Of a stretch of 64,000 nt of DNA, positions 52,323-61,726 are shown piece after piece. Position 1 is the first letter of the stretch; every line of letters starts with the position of its first letter. Made by a program: the position numbers and the translations under genes. The stretch lies in assembly GCA_025058735.1 (NCBI GenBank), contig JANXDX010000019.1:1-64000 (forward strand), in the 5' to 3' direction. The stretch is from Archaeoglobaceae archaeon. Lineage in GTDB: Archaea; Halobacteriota; Archaeoglobi; Archaeoglobales; Archaeoglobaceae. Under the pieces are notes generated by a model that saw only the letters and a list, made by a program, of their open reading frames with translations, was not told the origin of the DNA and made no database searches.

Positions 52323-52579
52323 AGTTTTCCCCTCAAAAGATATTTAGCTACTATAATAACTCCAATAAAGTTCAAGATTGCGTACATCAAAGCTATATCC
52401 ACAAAATGAGGTCTTTCCATTATAAAGCCAACAAGTATGAGCAAAACTGTTGCTTTGGTTCCAACAGCGTTCGCAGCAGCTATTTGGTTATACACTCCCG
52501 GACCAACTGCAAGTCGATAGAGACACATAACTATAGTTAAACTAAGCAAAATCCCAGCAGCAAGAAAAACGAAAATCAT
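52304..52579 (-). CDS. mrpF: Mrp antiporter subunit F
   Basis: MrpF pattern: MCLYRLAVGPGVYNQIAAAN then AVGTKATVLLILVGFIMERP, FVDIALMYAILNFIGVIIVA. 91 residues, three helices. First gene of the ten-gene operon (mrpF-G-E-DUF4040/B-B-C-D-A-small-third antiporter subunit), reading on the minus strand. The 110-base AT-rich stretch to its right should hold the operon promoter. Confidence 0.92.
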   Translation of the reverse strand: MIFVFLAAGILLSLTIVMCLYRLAVGPGVYNQIAAANAVGTKATVLLILVGFIMERPHFVDIALMYAILNFIGVIIVAKYLLRGKLCHPSI

Positions 52580-52690
52580 AGATTGCAGTTAAACCCTTGA
52601 TATATAAATTTTTGGATTTATTTTAGTTATAACAGATTCCAAAAATTTATTTTATTATTTAATATTTTGTTTTTAAAAATTTAGAAAATT

Positions 52691-53566
52691 TTAACTTTCC
52701 AGCAATCCAAGTTCTTTTAAAATTGTCTTCACTTTCCATGTTTTTTCCTGCGATAGTTCAACTAAAGGTAATCTAGGTTTTCCCGCAGCTAAGCCCATTA
52801 ACTCCATAGCTTTCTTAACTGGAATTGGGTTTGTTTCAATGAACAAAACTTCGAAAAGAGGGAGTAACTTAACGTTTAGATCGATAGCTTTTCTCAAATC
52901 TCCATCTCTAAAAGCCTTTACCATCTCCTTCATCAAGTGTGGTGCAACGTTTGCAGTTACACTTATAACTCCCTTTCCACCGACTGAAAGGATCGGTAAA
53001 GTTAAAAAGTCATCTCCAGACAAAACTACGAAATCTCTATCTTTTGTCAGCTGAACTATTTTTAGTACTTGTTTAAGATCTCCACTTGCCTCCTTTATTC
53101 CTACAACGTTGTCTATCTCCGCAAGCTTGGCAACTGTTTCTGGATTTATGTTTACTGCAGTCCTACTTGGAACGTTGTAAAGTATGATCGGTATCGACAC
53201 TTCGCTTGCTACAGTTTTGTAATGCTCGTAAAGTCCTTGCTGGTTCGGTTTGTTGTAGTAGGGAGTTATAAGCATAGCAGCATCAGCACCAGCTTTTTCA
53301 ACTTCTTTTGTCAACCACACAGCTTCCCTAGTAGAGTTCGATCCAGAACCACCTATTACTGGTAACTTAGATGTTTCTACAACGTATCTCACAACTTCTA
53401 CGTGTTCTTCGTAACTTAAAGTAGCAGCTTCCCCAGTAGTTCCAGCTGGTACTACTGCATCTACAAACCTTTCAAGGAAGTCTAAATTTTTTGCTATTCC
53501 TTCAAAATCTACACTGAAATCTTCTTTAAATGGTGTTACTAAAGCTGGAATGACTCCTTCAAACAT
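52691..53566 (-). CDS. dapA: 4-hydroxy-tetrahydrodipicolinate synthase
   Basis: DapA condenses pyruvate and aspartate semialdehyde, the first committed step of lysine (diaminopimelate) synthesis. It has PAGTTGEAATLSYEEH (residues 40-55), the active-site Y130 in ILYNVPSRT, and the Schiff-base lysine K158 in VVGIKEASGD. At 291 residues it has the normal size and belongs to the DapA rather than the aldolase branches by its GTTGE loop. It overlaps the ribosomal protein eS17 gene by 8 bases. Confidence 0.95.
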   Translation of the reverse strand: MFEGVIPALVTPFKEDFSVDFEGIAKNLDFLERFVDAVVPAGTTGEAATLSYEEHVEVVRYVVETSKLPVIGGSGSNSTREAVWLTKEVEKAGADAAMLITPYYNKPNQQGLYEHYKTVASEVSIPIILYNVPSRTAVNINPETVAKLAEIDNVVGIKEASGDLKQVLKIVQLTKDRDFVVLSGDDFLTLPILSVGGKGVISVTANVAPHLMKEMVKAFRDGDLRKAIDLNVKLLPLFEVLFIETNPIPVKKAMELMGLAAGKPRLPLVELSQEKTWKVKTILKELGLLES

Positions 53567-53756
53567 TTAGCTGCCCCCTATTTATTTTTCTAGTTATGTA
53601 ACCTGCAACACCGTTTCTTATCTTTTTACTCTTAATGTTTGTTAGCATTGCTACAAGTCTCTTGTTCTCGTTAAAATCGTTGGTGAAAACGTCGGGATAT
53701 TTTTTCAACAATTCTCTTGCTATGGTTTTCACATACGCAGGCTTCACAGTGCCCAT
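53559..53756 (-). CDS. rps17e: Small ribosomal subunit protein eS17
   Basis: The 65-residue protein MGTVKPAYVKTIARELLKKY then PDVFTNDFNENKRLV and KKIRNGVAGYITRKI is archaeal/eukaryotic eS17. The frame can be extended 13 codons upstream, but MGTVKP is the family start. It leads an operon with dapA, an arrangement seen in other euryarchaea. Confidence 0.95.
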   Translation of the reverse strand: MGTVKPAYVKTIARELLKKYPDVFTNDFNENKRLVAMLTNIKSKKIRNGVAGYITRKINRGQLNV

Positions 53757-53874
53757 GAGTTGAGTCCTTCTCCAAGATTTAAAGTTTTGCTTCATCGATC
53801 ATTTAATTGAATCTTGTTTTAATTTTACAATCTTTTTCGAAAGATATTTAATATCGTTAGTACAGATACGTACG

Positions 53875-54825
53875 ATGGAAGTTAGGAAGTTGCAGCTCAT
53901 AGGCGGATCTAGTTTCATGGTTAGCTTGCCAAAGAGTTGGATAAAAAACAACGAACTCGGGCAAGGTGATGAAGTTTTTTTGAAAGTTGAGAACAACATT
54001 ATAACAATTTATCCGAAAAAGTTCTTTGAAATTTCAAAGATCGCGAGTGTAAAAATAAACAAACTTCCGAGGTACGATGAAAAATTCCTCAGGAGGTACA
54101 TATACGCTCTCTACATACAAGGTATCGATGAAATTACCGTAGAAGATGAGAACATAAACGCTAGACTCATAAGCAAAATAGGAGAAATTGTCAAAGACTT
54201 AATAGGGATGGAGATAATAGATGCTTCTGAAGGTTTTATAAGACTAAAATGCTTAGCAGTAACAGATTTTGACGTTTACAGTGTAGTTAAGAGGATGACT
54301 CAAATAATAAAGAGTATGTTGCAGACGATCAAGTACCTTACGTTGGATCCATCATCTATAAGAGATATAGAACTTCTAGAAAGAGATGCGGACAGACTAT
54401 ACTTACTAGCTGTCAGACAAGAACATAGACTTGTGAGAGAATTTTCAAGCCCAGCAAAGTGGAACGAGCTTAGATTGATATTAGGAATCAGAACAGTTGC
54501 AAAGCTTTTAGAAGAGATCGCAGATTCTTTGTACGATTTTTCGAATTACCTGCTAAAAGCTATGAATCCAAAAGAGTTCATAAACTATTTGAACGATATA
54601 GAGAATTCTTTTGAAAGAGTTTGTGAAGCTTACTTCAACTCTCAAGTAGATCTAGCTGAAGATTCGATAGAAATTTTGGAAGAAATTGAAGGTAAACTCA
54701 TAAAGGTTGAAGGGGATCCTTACTTTAAGTTATCTGTGGAATCTTTAATCATAGCCTGTAGACACATGAAATCAATATGTGAAATAGCGCTAAACAAAGC
54801 TGTCAGAGAATCTATTTATAAATAA
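53875..54825 (+). CDS. AbrB/SpoVT-PhoU domain protein
   Basis: The first 48 residues are an AbrB-like DNA-binding swapped hairpin: MEVRKLQLIGGSSFMVSLPK then SWIKNNELGQGDEVFLKVEN. The rest (about 100-316) is helical and PhoU-like, with RDIELLERDADRLYLLAVRQ the metal-binding E-x-x-x-D-x-x motif. Archaeal proteins of this layout are often called phosphate uptake regulators, but no pst transporter genes are nearby, so the regulated system is unknown. Its ATG lies 118 bases from divergent rps17e; a TATA-like tatttaata sits about 30 bases upstream. Confidence 0.85.
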   Translation: MEVRKLQLIGGSSFMVSLPKSWIKNNELGQGDEVFLKVENNIITIYPKKFFEISKIASVKINKLPRYDEKFLRRYIYALYIQGIDEITVEDENINARLISKIGEIVKDLIGMEIIDASEGFIRLKCLAVTDFDVYSVVKRMTQIIKSMLQTIKYLTLDPSSIRDIELLERDADRLYLLAVRQEHRLVREFSSPAKWNELRLILGIRTVAKLLEEIADSLYDFSNYLLKAMNPKEFINYLNDIENSFERVCEAYFNSQVDLAEDSIEILEEIEGKLIKVEGDPYFKLSVESLIIACRHMKSICEIALNKAVRESIYK

Positions 54826-54843
54826 AATAATAAAAAATAAAAT

Positions 54844-55425
54844 TTATTTTATATATATCGATAATAATTGTCCTACTACAGTTATGATCAAAGGGATTGC
54901 TGCAGATGCAATAGCTTTTTTGATTGTCAGCTGCATGACATGCTTTACTGCAAAAGTCAAATATATGAAGGACCAAAGTGCAGCTACAACAGAGATCATA
55001 ACTTCGGATGGAGTTACAAATATACCGTACTTGACCATTTCTAATTTCTCGTAAGCTAGAATTACGCTCACAGGACTTAAAATTATATTTGGAACAAAAG
55101 CAAAAGCTGTCTTTTTCATCGTACTAGAAAATTTCCCTGTACCACTTAGAATTCTTGCTACAATGTAAGGTATCGCTGTGTAAAAAACTACCCAGGAAAA
55201 AACGATAGATATCGGAGCTCCAACTATTATCGAAATATACGTAAAAGCTGCTATAATTTCAGCTTCTGGAATAGGTAAAGTTTTCTTTATTTCTTCGGCT
55301 ATTGACTGAGCTACTATGAAAGCTACTATTAAAGATACTACTGTTCCTAAAAGTATTACCACTAACGACTCTCTCCAACTAAAATCTTTTTTCAGAAACT
55401 TGTCTGGATTTAGTAGTAAGTCCAT
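54844..55425 (-). CDS. Yip1-domain membrane protein
   Basis: A 193-residue protein with an N-terminal LLLNPDKFLKKDFSW, then about five hydrophobic helices and the family's AFAFVPNIILSPVSVIL and FVTPSEVMISVVAALWSFI. This fits the Yip1/DUF1282 family of archaea and bacteria, whose role is unknown. It follows alba by 29 bases on the same strand. Confidence 0.75.
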   Translation of the reverse strand: MDLLLNPDKFLKKDFSWRESLVVILLGTVVSLIVAFIVAQSIAEEIKKTLPIPEAEIIAAFTYISIIVGAPISIVFSWVVFYTAIPYIVARILSGTGKFSSTMKKTAFAFVPNIILSPVSVILAYEKLEMVKYGIFVTPSEVMISVVAALWSFIYLTFAVKHVMQLTIKKAIASAAIPLIITVVGQLLSIYIK

Positions 55426-55454
55426 AATAAGAGGATGAAAAAAGTTAAAAATAC

Positions 55455-55739
55455 TTACTGTTTCTTAGTTAAAACGATCTCTATCGTAGAAACATTTACT
55501 TTTCTTCCATCTTGTGCTACCAATTCTTCCGTATCTATTTTGATGTTTTTTATTTGTAGATTTTGAACAAATCTATTTCTCACAATTTCTACTACATCTA
55601 CAGCCCTACTTATTGCTTTGCCCCTGGCTTTTATAGTTAATTCTTTCGCACCTTCGTTCAGCATAGTTAACACTGCAAGTACGTAGTTCATAACAGACTT
55701 CTTACCGATCAATACAACTTGTTCAGCCACTCGTATCAC
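55455..55739 (-). CDS. alba: Alba DNA/RNA-binding chromatin protein
   Basis: At 94 residues this is standard Alba: [20 protein letters not shown] with the paired lysines K13-K14 (the acetylation/DNA contact site), [20 protein letters not shown] and [11 protein letters not shown]. It coats DNA and RNA in thermophilic archaea. The mtd gene is divergent 150 bases away. Confidence 0.95.
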   Translation of the reverse strand: MIRVAEQVVLIGKKSVMNYVLAVLTMLNEGAKELTIKARGKAISRAVDVVEIVRNRFVQNLQIKNIKIDTEELVAQDGRKVNVSTIEIVLTKKQ

Positions 55740-55892
55740 CTCGAATTTTCAGTTTTGATCGGAAATTAAACCTTTTAAGCTTTCGATCGATCGTTTAAAA
55801 TCGATCGTAGTCACATATTCTAAAGATAAATAGTTATAATTCTGTGCGATAAAAAAGCAAATGCTTAAATATTTTTCGATAAAAAGTACAAC

Positions 55893-56714
55893 ATGGCAGT
55901 AAAAGTTGGAATTGTTAAAATGGGAGCTATTGGAACTTCTTTGCTCCTTGAATATCTGCTTGATGAAAGAGCTGATAGAGAAGACATATCTGTGAGAATA
56001 GTGTCTAGCGGAGCTAAAATGCAACCAGAAGAAGCTGAAGTTGCACAGAAACTTAAAGAGTTTAATCCAGATTTAATAATCGTAGCTTCTCCAAACGCCG
56101 CATTGCCTGGACCAAAAGCTGCTAGAGAAATTTTTGAGAAAAAGCCTGTAATAGTCATAAGTGATGCTCCAGCAAAAAAGGCTAAAGATGAGCTTGAACA
56201 AAAAGGCTTTGGATACATATTTGTCAATGCAGATTCGATGATAGGAGCTAGGAGAGAATTCCTAGATCCTACTGAGATGTCGCTCTTCAACGCAGACGTT
56301 GTAAAAGTTCTTGCAGCGACTGGTGCTTTTAGAATTGTTCAAGAAGCAATAGATAAAGTTATTGAAGACATAAAAGCTGGAAAGAAGCCAGAATTACCAA
56401 AGATAACAATTACTGCTGAAATGGCAATTGAAGCTGGGAAATTTACGAATCCATATGCTAAAGTAAAAGCTCTTGCAGCTTATTACATAGCAGAGAAAGT
56501 TGCCGATCTAACTGTTAGAGGTTGCTTCGTAGAGAAAGATTGGACGAAGTACGTTCCACTTGTAGCTGCTGCACATGAAATGATGAGAATTGCAGCAATG
56601 CTAGCTGATGAGGCTAGAGAGATCGAGAAAGGAGCAGATGGAGTTTACAGAAATCCACACGCAAGAGATGGCAGAATATTGAGCAAGAGCAAATTGATAG
56701 AAAAACCTCAGTAA
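55893..56714 (+). CDS. mtd: F420-dependent methylenetetrahydromethanopterin dehydrogenase
   Basis: Mtd interconverts methenyl- and methylene-tetrahydromethanopterin with F420. The sequence is unmistakable: MAVKVGIVKMGAIGTSLLLE start, VRIVSSGAKMQPEEAEV, VIVISDAPAKKAKDELEQKG and RNPHARDGRILSKSKLIEKP at the end. 273 residues. In Archaeoglobales it serves lactate oxidation or the reductive C1 branch; in methanogens, methanogenesis. It is followed 31 bases later by tatA. Confidence 0.96.
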   Translation: MAVKVGIVKMGAIGTSLLLEYLLDERADREDISVRIVSSGAKMQPEEAEVAQKLKEFNPDLIIVASPNAALPGPKAAREIFEKKPVIVISDAPAKKAKDELEQKGFGYIFVNADSMIGARREFLDPTEMSLFNADVVKVLAATGAFRIVQEAIDKVIEDIKAGKKPELPKITITAEMAIEAGKFTNPYAKVKALAAYYIAEKVADLTVRGCFVEKDWTKYVPLVAAAHEMMRIAAMLADEAREIEKGADGVYRNPHARDGRILSKSKLIEKPQ

Positions 56715-56745
56715 TCTTTTTATTTTTTCCTCTCTTTACTTTTCT

Positions 56746-57003
56746 GTGATCGGTTGGGAAGAAATACTAGTAATAATAATTCTGGCCTTAATTCTATTGG
56801 GTCCAGAGAAGTTGACCGAATTAGCTAGAAACTTAGGAAAATTGTATGGTGAATATAAAAAAGCTAAGACAATGTTTGAACTAGAAATGCTCAAAGCTAG
56901 TAAAATTGGTGATGAAGATTTTAAGAGAGAAGTAGAAAAAAAGTACGAAGAACTTAAAATCGATCTTGAAGCTTCATTAAATCGTCCTCGCTCAAACCAG
57001 TAA
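56746..57003 (+). CDS. tatA: Twin-arginine translocase TatA/B-type protein
   Basis: A GTG start followed by IGWEEILVIIILALILLGPE and KLTELARNLGKLYGEYKKAK: one membrane helix, the FGP-like hinge (here LGPEKL), an amphipathic helix and a charged tail. Forms the pore of the Tat system that exports folded proteins. No TatC gene is in the window. Its end overlaps the convergent zpr1 gene by 50 bases. Confidence 0.9.
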   Translation: MIGWEEILVIIILALILLGPEKLTELARNLGKLYGEYKKAKTMFELEMLKASKIGDEDFKREVEKKYEELKIDLEASLNRPRSNQ

Positions 57004-57541
57004 GTTCAAAAACAGTGATACCTGCTTTAAGTTTCTCAGCCTCCTCTTTACTCATCGTTTCCATTAAAACATCGCTGCTAACTATTAAGCTGTTACCGAA
57101 CGGATCCTCTAAAATTAGTGTAAGTTCATCTTTTCCATTCATCGTCTTGGTTATTTTTTCAAGTATCCATTCACACCTCTTAACTTTATCCTCATCATCT
57201 TTGTTCCACTTCATCACAGTTTCTACGATCTCGTAAACTCTTCTAAGTATTCCTTCCAGATTTGTTATAAACGCTTGACTAGCTGGGCCTGGTTCTATTT
57301 CTACCCCAATTTCAGGGATCTTTATAGTACCTGAAGTAGACCTTACAATTTTAATAGACAGGTTATCACTTCTAATCTTTATCTTAAACCTTGTGGGTTC
57401 TCTTATTTTTGCTATGAATGAATCTGAATGCTTAAATCCACATTCGCAAACCACAGATGTTAGTATTACTTCGTCAAAGAACGGTACTTTGTAAGTAGTT
57501 ATAGTGATCTTCAAATCGCTGCCACAGGATGGGCAAATCAT
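56954..57541 (-). CDS. ZPR1-type zinc-finger protein
   Basis: One zinc finger of the ZPR1 type at the start, MICPSCGSDLKITITTYKVP then SVVCECGFKHSD, followed by RFKIKIRSDNLSIKIVRSTS, EIGVEIEPGPASQAFITNLE and the C-terminal beta domain. Archaeal ZPR1 (COG1779) has one copy of the finger-plus-domain unit found twice in eukaryotes. The role in archaea is unknown. It overlaps sepF by 4 bases; sepF-zpr1 adjacency is known in other archaea. Confidence 0.88.
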   Translation of the reverse strand: MICPSCGSDLKITITTYKVPFFDEVILTSVVCECGFKHSDSFIAKIREPTRFKIKIRSDNLSIKIVRSTSGTIKIPEIGVEIEPGPASQAFITNLEGILRRVYEIVETVMKWNKDDEDKVKRCEWILEKITKTMNGKDELTLILEDPFGNSLIVSSDVLMETMSKEEAEKLKAGITVFELTGLSEDDLMKLQDRF

Positions 57542-57903
57542 TTTCCTCCTCTGATCTTATTTCTGTCAACTCTAACTCCGGTTGGAGTTATTACTATGTA
57601 ATCTTCCCCAATTCCGACTATATCTCCTTTCACATCTTGAGCTAACTGTTTTAGATCTTTTAAAACCCTATCCAAAGTTAGTTTATCGTGCTTTATAAAG
57701 GCGAGATCTGCAACTACGATGTTTCCGTCGTATATTTCTTTCCTAATGGCCGGAATCTCTGAAAGCCCTGTAACTTCAGCAACTTTAACAAACATTTCTG
57801 CTTCCTCAGAAATTTCAGCTTCATAGTTGCTCAGATCTATTTCTTCAAATTCTTCCACTAGTACTTTTTCACTTTTTTTGAAAAACTTATCCATCAGACC
57901 CAT
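57538..57903 (-). CDS. sepF: Cell division protein SepF (archaeal)
   Basis: Starts MGLMDKFFKKSEKV, an amphipathic helix for membrane binding, then an acidic linker and the SepF core: MFVKVAEVTGLSEIPAIRKE, GNIVVADLAF, LKQLAQDVKGDIVGIGEDYI. Archaeal SepF anchors FtsZ to the membrane. At 121 residues the size is typical. A second ATG at codon 4 could also serve. Confidence 0.9.
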   Translation of the reverse strand: MGLMDKFFKKSEKVLVEEFEEIDLSNYEAEISEEAEMFVKVAEVTGLSEIPAIRKEIYDGNIVVADLAFIKHDKLTLDRVLKDLKQLAQDVKGDIVGIGEDYIVITPTGVRVDRNKIRGGK

Positions 57904-58114
57904 ATTAATGGTTTAGCTTTGATATTTAAATTTATTCAAGAGTTTTTTATTTTATATTTTAAAGATATTTATTTTAAATAATACAAAATTTTTAAGAAAA
58001 TAAAATATAATTCTATTTTATTTTTAATATAAAATTTATCTTTTAAGCGACGAAAGTTTTTTCTTTAGAACGAACGGTAAAAATTTAAATCTGCCTACAA
58101 ATGTAGTGAAGCCT
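57904..58114. promoter_or_regulatory. Divergent promoter region of sepF and rpoH
   Basis: Highly AT-rich. On the plus strand GGTAAAAATTTAAATC at 58076-58091 contains a TATA-like AATTTAAAT about 27 bases before the rpoH ATG, supporting a leaderless RNA polymerase operon. Another run (tatttaaattta on the minus strand near 57920) serves sepF. Confidence 0.5.
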
Positions 58115-58348
58115 ATGAAGGTTAGATTGCAAGATCATATATTAGTTCCTAAGCATGAAATTTTGAGTAAGGATAAAGCCGAAGAATTGTTGAAACTACT
58201 TGGTATAACTAGGGAGCAGTTACCTAAGATAAAGACATCTGATCCAATTGTGAAAGAGATAGGTGCAAAACCTGGAGACATTGTAAAGATTACAAGAAAA
58301 AGTCTCACCGCAGGTGAAAGTTTATTTTACAGACTTGTAGTAGATTGA
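58115..58348 (+). CDS. rpoH: RNA polymerase subunit H (Rpb5-like)
   Basis: The 77-residue MKVRLQDHILVPKHEILSKD is the archaeal RpoH start, and DPIVKEIGAKPGDIVKITRK with SLFYRLVV is the conserved core. A GTG three codons upstream is possible, but the TATA spacing favours the ATG at 58115. It opens the rpoH-B2-B1-A1 operon. Confidence 0.95.
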   Translation: MKVRLQDHILVPKHEILSKDKAEELLKLLGITREQLPKIKTSDPIVKEIGAKPGDIVKITRKSLTAGESLFYRLVVD

Positions 58349-58358
58349 GGTGCCGTGT

Positions 58359-59900
58359 ATGTTAGATACGAAAGTTTTGGTAAGAGTTTACTTTACCCAC
58401 GACCGCATAGTGAAACATCAAATAGATTCCTTTAATAGATTCATCGATGAAGGATTACAGAGAGTTATAGATGAACAAAAAAGGCTTGAACTTGATGTTC
58501 CAAATGTTTATGTTGAATTTGGGAAAGTTAGAGTTGGAAAACCAGAAGTTAAAGAAGCGGACGGAACAAAATCATTACTTCTTCCAGCAGATGCGAGATT
58601 AAGAAATTTAAATTATGCTGCACCGATATATTTAGAATGTACAGTTTACGATGAAGGGGTAGCTCAAGAGCCTGAGATAGTAGAGATAGGTATGTTGCCC
58701 ATAATGGTAAAATCAAAGATCTGCAACTTGCATCCAGATAACATAGACGAGGCCTTAAAGAGAGCTAGAAGAGTAGATTTTCCTGAAAAATTAAGTTATG
58801 AGGAGAAGCTGTTTAAGGCAGGAGAGGATCCTTGCGATCCAGGAGGATACTTTGTGATAAACGGAAGTGAAAGAACTTTAGTGACGTTAGAAGATCTAGC
58901 TCCAAACAGAATTTTGCTTGAGAGAGAAGAAAAATACGGAGAAAAACTCGAAATAGCTAAATGTTTTAGTCAAAAAGGTGGTTATAGAGCACTAATTACA
59001 GTTGAAAGAGATAGAAACAATGTTCTTTTAGTATCTTTCCCTCAACTTCCGAAGCCGATAAAGTTGGTCAACTTGATGAGAGCCTTGGGGATCGAGACTG
59101 ATCAAGAGATAGTAGAAATGATAAGTCTCGATGAAGAAATAGTAAAGTACGTCTTGAAAAACGTAGAAGAGGCAGATGTAGATAGCTATGAAGAAGCTAT
59201 AGAATACATAGGAAGAAGGGTTGCACCAGGACAAAGCAGAGAATACAGAATACAGAGAGCTGAGCAAGTTCTCGATCAGTACTTCCTCCCACACTTGGGA
59301 ATAGATAGATCTGCTAGAAGAGCTAAAGCATTTTTCTTAGCTAGAATGGCTGAAATGGTCTTAGAATTGTACTTAGGTAAGAGAAGAGAGGATGATAAGG
59401 ATCACTATGCAAATAAAAGACTGAAGTTGGCAGGAGATCTTATGGAAGAAATATTCAGAGTAGCTTTCCTTAGATTGATAAAAGATGTTAAGTATCAGCT
59501 TGAAAGAGCAAAAGTTAGAGGTAGACCTTTGAGAATGACTACAGCAGTTAGAAGTGATGTATTAACAGATAGAATAATGCATCCAATGGCTACAGGAAAT
59601 TGGGTAGGTGGAAGGACTGGAGTTTCTCAACTGATAGATAGACACAACTACATGTCAATACTTTCACATCTTAGAAGAGTAGTTTCTCCTCTCTCACGTT
59701 CCCAGCCACATTTTGAGGCAAGAGACCTTCATCCTACTCATTGGGGAAGAGTGTGTCCATCTGAAACACCAGAAGGGCCAAACTGCGGATTAGTTAAAAA
59801 CTTTGCTCAGTACGCTGAGGTAAGTGTTGGAACTGATGAAGAAGATATGAGGAAACTTCTCGTAACAACTTTAGGTGTTGAACCGATAAAAGGTGGTTGA
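58359..59900 (+). CDS. rpoB2: RNA polymerase subunit B'' (N-terminal half of Rpb2)
   Basis: This is the N-terminal half of the second-largest polymerase subunit, split from B' as in many methanogens and Archaeoglobus. HQIDSFNRFIDEGLQRVID, GGYFVINGSERTLVTLEDLA, SRSQPHFEARDLHPTHWGRV and CPSETPEGPNCGLVKN (the fork region) are conserved. ATG at 58359 is preferred over GTG at 58350: a GAGGTG site sits 6 bases before it. It ends exactly one base before the rpoB1 ATG. Confidence 0.96.
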   Translation: MLDTKVLVRVYFTHDRIVKHQIDSFNRFIDEGLQRVIDEQKRLELDVPNVYVEFGKVRVGKPEVKEADGTKSLLLPADARLRNLNYAAPIYLECTVYDEGVAQEPEIVEIGMLPIMVKSKICNLHPDNIDEALKRARRVDFPEKLSYEEKLFKAGEDPCDPGGYFVINGSERTLVTLEDLAPNRILLEREEKYGEKLEIAKCFSQKGGYRALITVERDRNNVLLVSFPQLPKPIKLVNLMRALGIETDQEIVEMISLDEEIVKYVLKNVEEADVDSYEEAIEYIGRRVAPGQSREYRIQRAEQVLDQYFLPHLGIDRSARRAKAFFLARMAEMVLELYLGKRREDDKDHYANKRLKLAGDLMEEIFRVAFLRLIKDVKYQLERAKVRGRPLRMTTAVRSDVLTDRIMHPMATGNWVGGRTGVSQLIDRHNYMSILSHLRRVVSPLSRSQPHFEARDLHPTHWGRVCPSETPEGPNCGLVKNFAQYAEVSVGTDEEDMRKLLVTTLGVEPIKGG

Positions 59901-61718
59901 ATGAGGAAGTGTAGAGTTTACGTCAACGGAGCATTGATAGGTTTCCATACGAACGGAGCTGAATTAGCTGAAAAAATAAGAGAGATGAGGAGAAGAGGTA
60001 AAATTTCAAATCAAGTTAACGTAGCCTATTATCAAGATTCAAACGAAGTTAGAATAAATACTGATGCTGGAAGAGCTAGAAGACCATTGATAGTTGTAAA
60101 GAATGGAAAACCACTTGTAACGGAAAAAGATATAGAGAAAATCAAAAATGGTGAGATAACTTTTGAAGATCTAGTCAGGCAAGGAAAAATTGAATACCTT
60201 GATGCTGAAGAGGAAGAAAACGCTTACATAGCAGTTCATGAGTATGAACTAACTGCAGAACATACTCATTTAGAATTAGATCCTAGTCTTATAGTAGGAA
60301 TATGTGCTGGGAGCATTCCCTACGCTGAACATAATGCATCTCCAAGAAATACCATGGGAGCCGCCATGATAAAGCAAAGCTTAGGAATACCTTACTCAAA
60401 CATTTCTTGGCGCGCAGACACGAGAGGACATCTACTTCAGTATCCTCAAATTCCAATTGTTACAACTGATACTCAAAGGGTTATAAGGTACGATGAAAGA
60501 CCTGCTGGTCAGAATTTTATAGTTGCAATTTTGAGTTACGAAGGTTACAACATAGAGGATGCGGTAATTTTGAACAAGGGTAGCATCGACAGAGGACTTG
60601 CAAGGTCTTTCTTCTTCAGAACATACGAAACTGAAGAAATAAGATATCCCGGAGGACAAGAAGATAAGTTTGAAATTCCAGATGCAAACATATCAGGCTA
60701 TAGAGGAGCAGAAGCTTACAAACATTTAGATGAAGATGGTTTAGTTTTTCCAGAAACAGAAGTTGGACCAGACGATGTTCTTATAGGAAAAACCTCTCCA
60801 CCTCGCTTTTTAGAGGAGCCGACTGAACTTGGAATATCTCCACAAAAAAGAAGAGAGACTTCGATAACGATGAGAAGTAACGAGAAAGGGATAGTAGATG
60901 CAGTATTTCTGATGCAATCTGAAAGTGGTATGAAGTTAGCAAAAATTAAAGTTAGAGATCTAAGAATTCCAGAACTAGGAGATAAATTCGCTTCAAGACA
61001 TGGACAGAAGGGAGTTGTAGGATTGATCGTTCCTGAAGAAGATATGCCTTTTACAGAGTCTGGAATAGTTCCAGACATGATCTTGAACCCTCACGCGATC
61101 CCATCAAGAATGACAGTTGGACATATACTTGAAACGATAGGTGGAAAAGTTGGATGTTTGGAAGGAAGAAGGGTAGATGGTACTATTTTCCATGGAGAGA
61201 GAGAAAATGATCTAAGAAAAATATTAAAAGAATACGGGTTCAGTTATACAGGAAAAGAAGTTATGTACGATGGAATTACAGGTAAAAAGTTAATTGCAGA
61301 CGTTTTCATTGGAGTAATATACTACCAAAAGCTTTACCACATGGTATCAAGCAAAATACATGCAAGGAGCAGAGGTCCTGTACAGATACTGACAAGACAG
61401 CCAACCGAGGGAAGATCTAGGAAAGGAGGCCTTAGATTTGGAGAAATGGAAAGAGATGTCTTAATAGGACATGGAGCAGCTTTGCTTTTAAAAGATAGGC
61501 TTCTAGAGGAATCAGACAAAGTAGAAGTTTGGGTTTGTGGAAATTGCGGACATATAGCTACTTTCGATTTTCGCAAGAATACTGCTTACTGCAAAGTTTG
61601 TGATGACGATAGCAACATTCACAGAGTTGAAATGAGTTACGCTTTCAAACTCTTGCTTGATGAGCTTAAATCTATGATGGTTGCTTCAAGAATAATTTTA
61701 GGAGATAAAATAAAATAG
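59901..61718 (+). CDS. rpoB1: RNA polymerase subunit B' (C-terminal half of Rpb2)
   Basis: Carries the catalytic half of Rpb2: [60 protein letters not shown] and [20 protein letters not shown], then a zinc site [11 protein letters not shown] plus YCKVCDDD near the end. 605 residues. Its ATG follows the rpoB2 stop with no gap (TGA-ATG), so translation is coupled; the split is a natural gene boundary and not a frameshift, because both halves have proper termini. Confidence 0.97.
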   Translation: MRKCRVYVNGALIGFHTNGAELAEKIREMRRRGKISNQVNVAYYQDSNEVRINTDAGRARRPLIVVKNGKPLVTEKDIEKIKNGEITFEDLVRQGKIEYLDAEEEENAYIAVHEYELTAEHTHLELDPSLIVGICAGSIPYAEHNASPRNTMGAAMIKQSLGIPYSNISWRADTRGHLLQYPQIPIVTTDTQRVIRYDERPAGQNFIVAILSYEGYNIEDAVILNKGSIDRGLARSFFFRTYETEEIRYPGGQEDKFEIPDANISGYRGAEAYKHLDEDGLVFPETEVGPDDVLIGKTSPPRFLEEPTELGISPQKRRETSITMRSNEKGIVDAVFLMQSESGMKLAKIKVRDLRIPELGDKFASRHGQKGVVGLIVPEEDMPFTESGIVPDMILNPHAIPSRMTVGHILETIGGKVGCLEGRRVDGTIFHGERENDLRKILKEYGFSYTGKEVMYDGITGKKLIADVFIGVIYYQKLYHMVSSKIHARSRGPVQILTRQPTEGRSRKGGLRFGEMERDVLIGHGAALLLKDRLLEESDKVEVWVCGNCGHIATFDFRKNTAYCKVCDDDSNIHRVEMSYAFKLLLDELKSMMVASRIILGDKIK

Positions 61719-61726
61719 GGGTAGAT

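Noticed and set aside
58359-61718. A frameshift splitting RNA polymerase subunit B
   Set aside because: The two halves meet at TGA-ATG at the natural B''/B' boundary known from other euryarchaea, so this is a genuine gene split.
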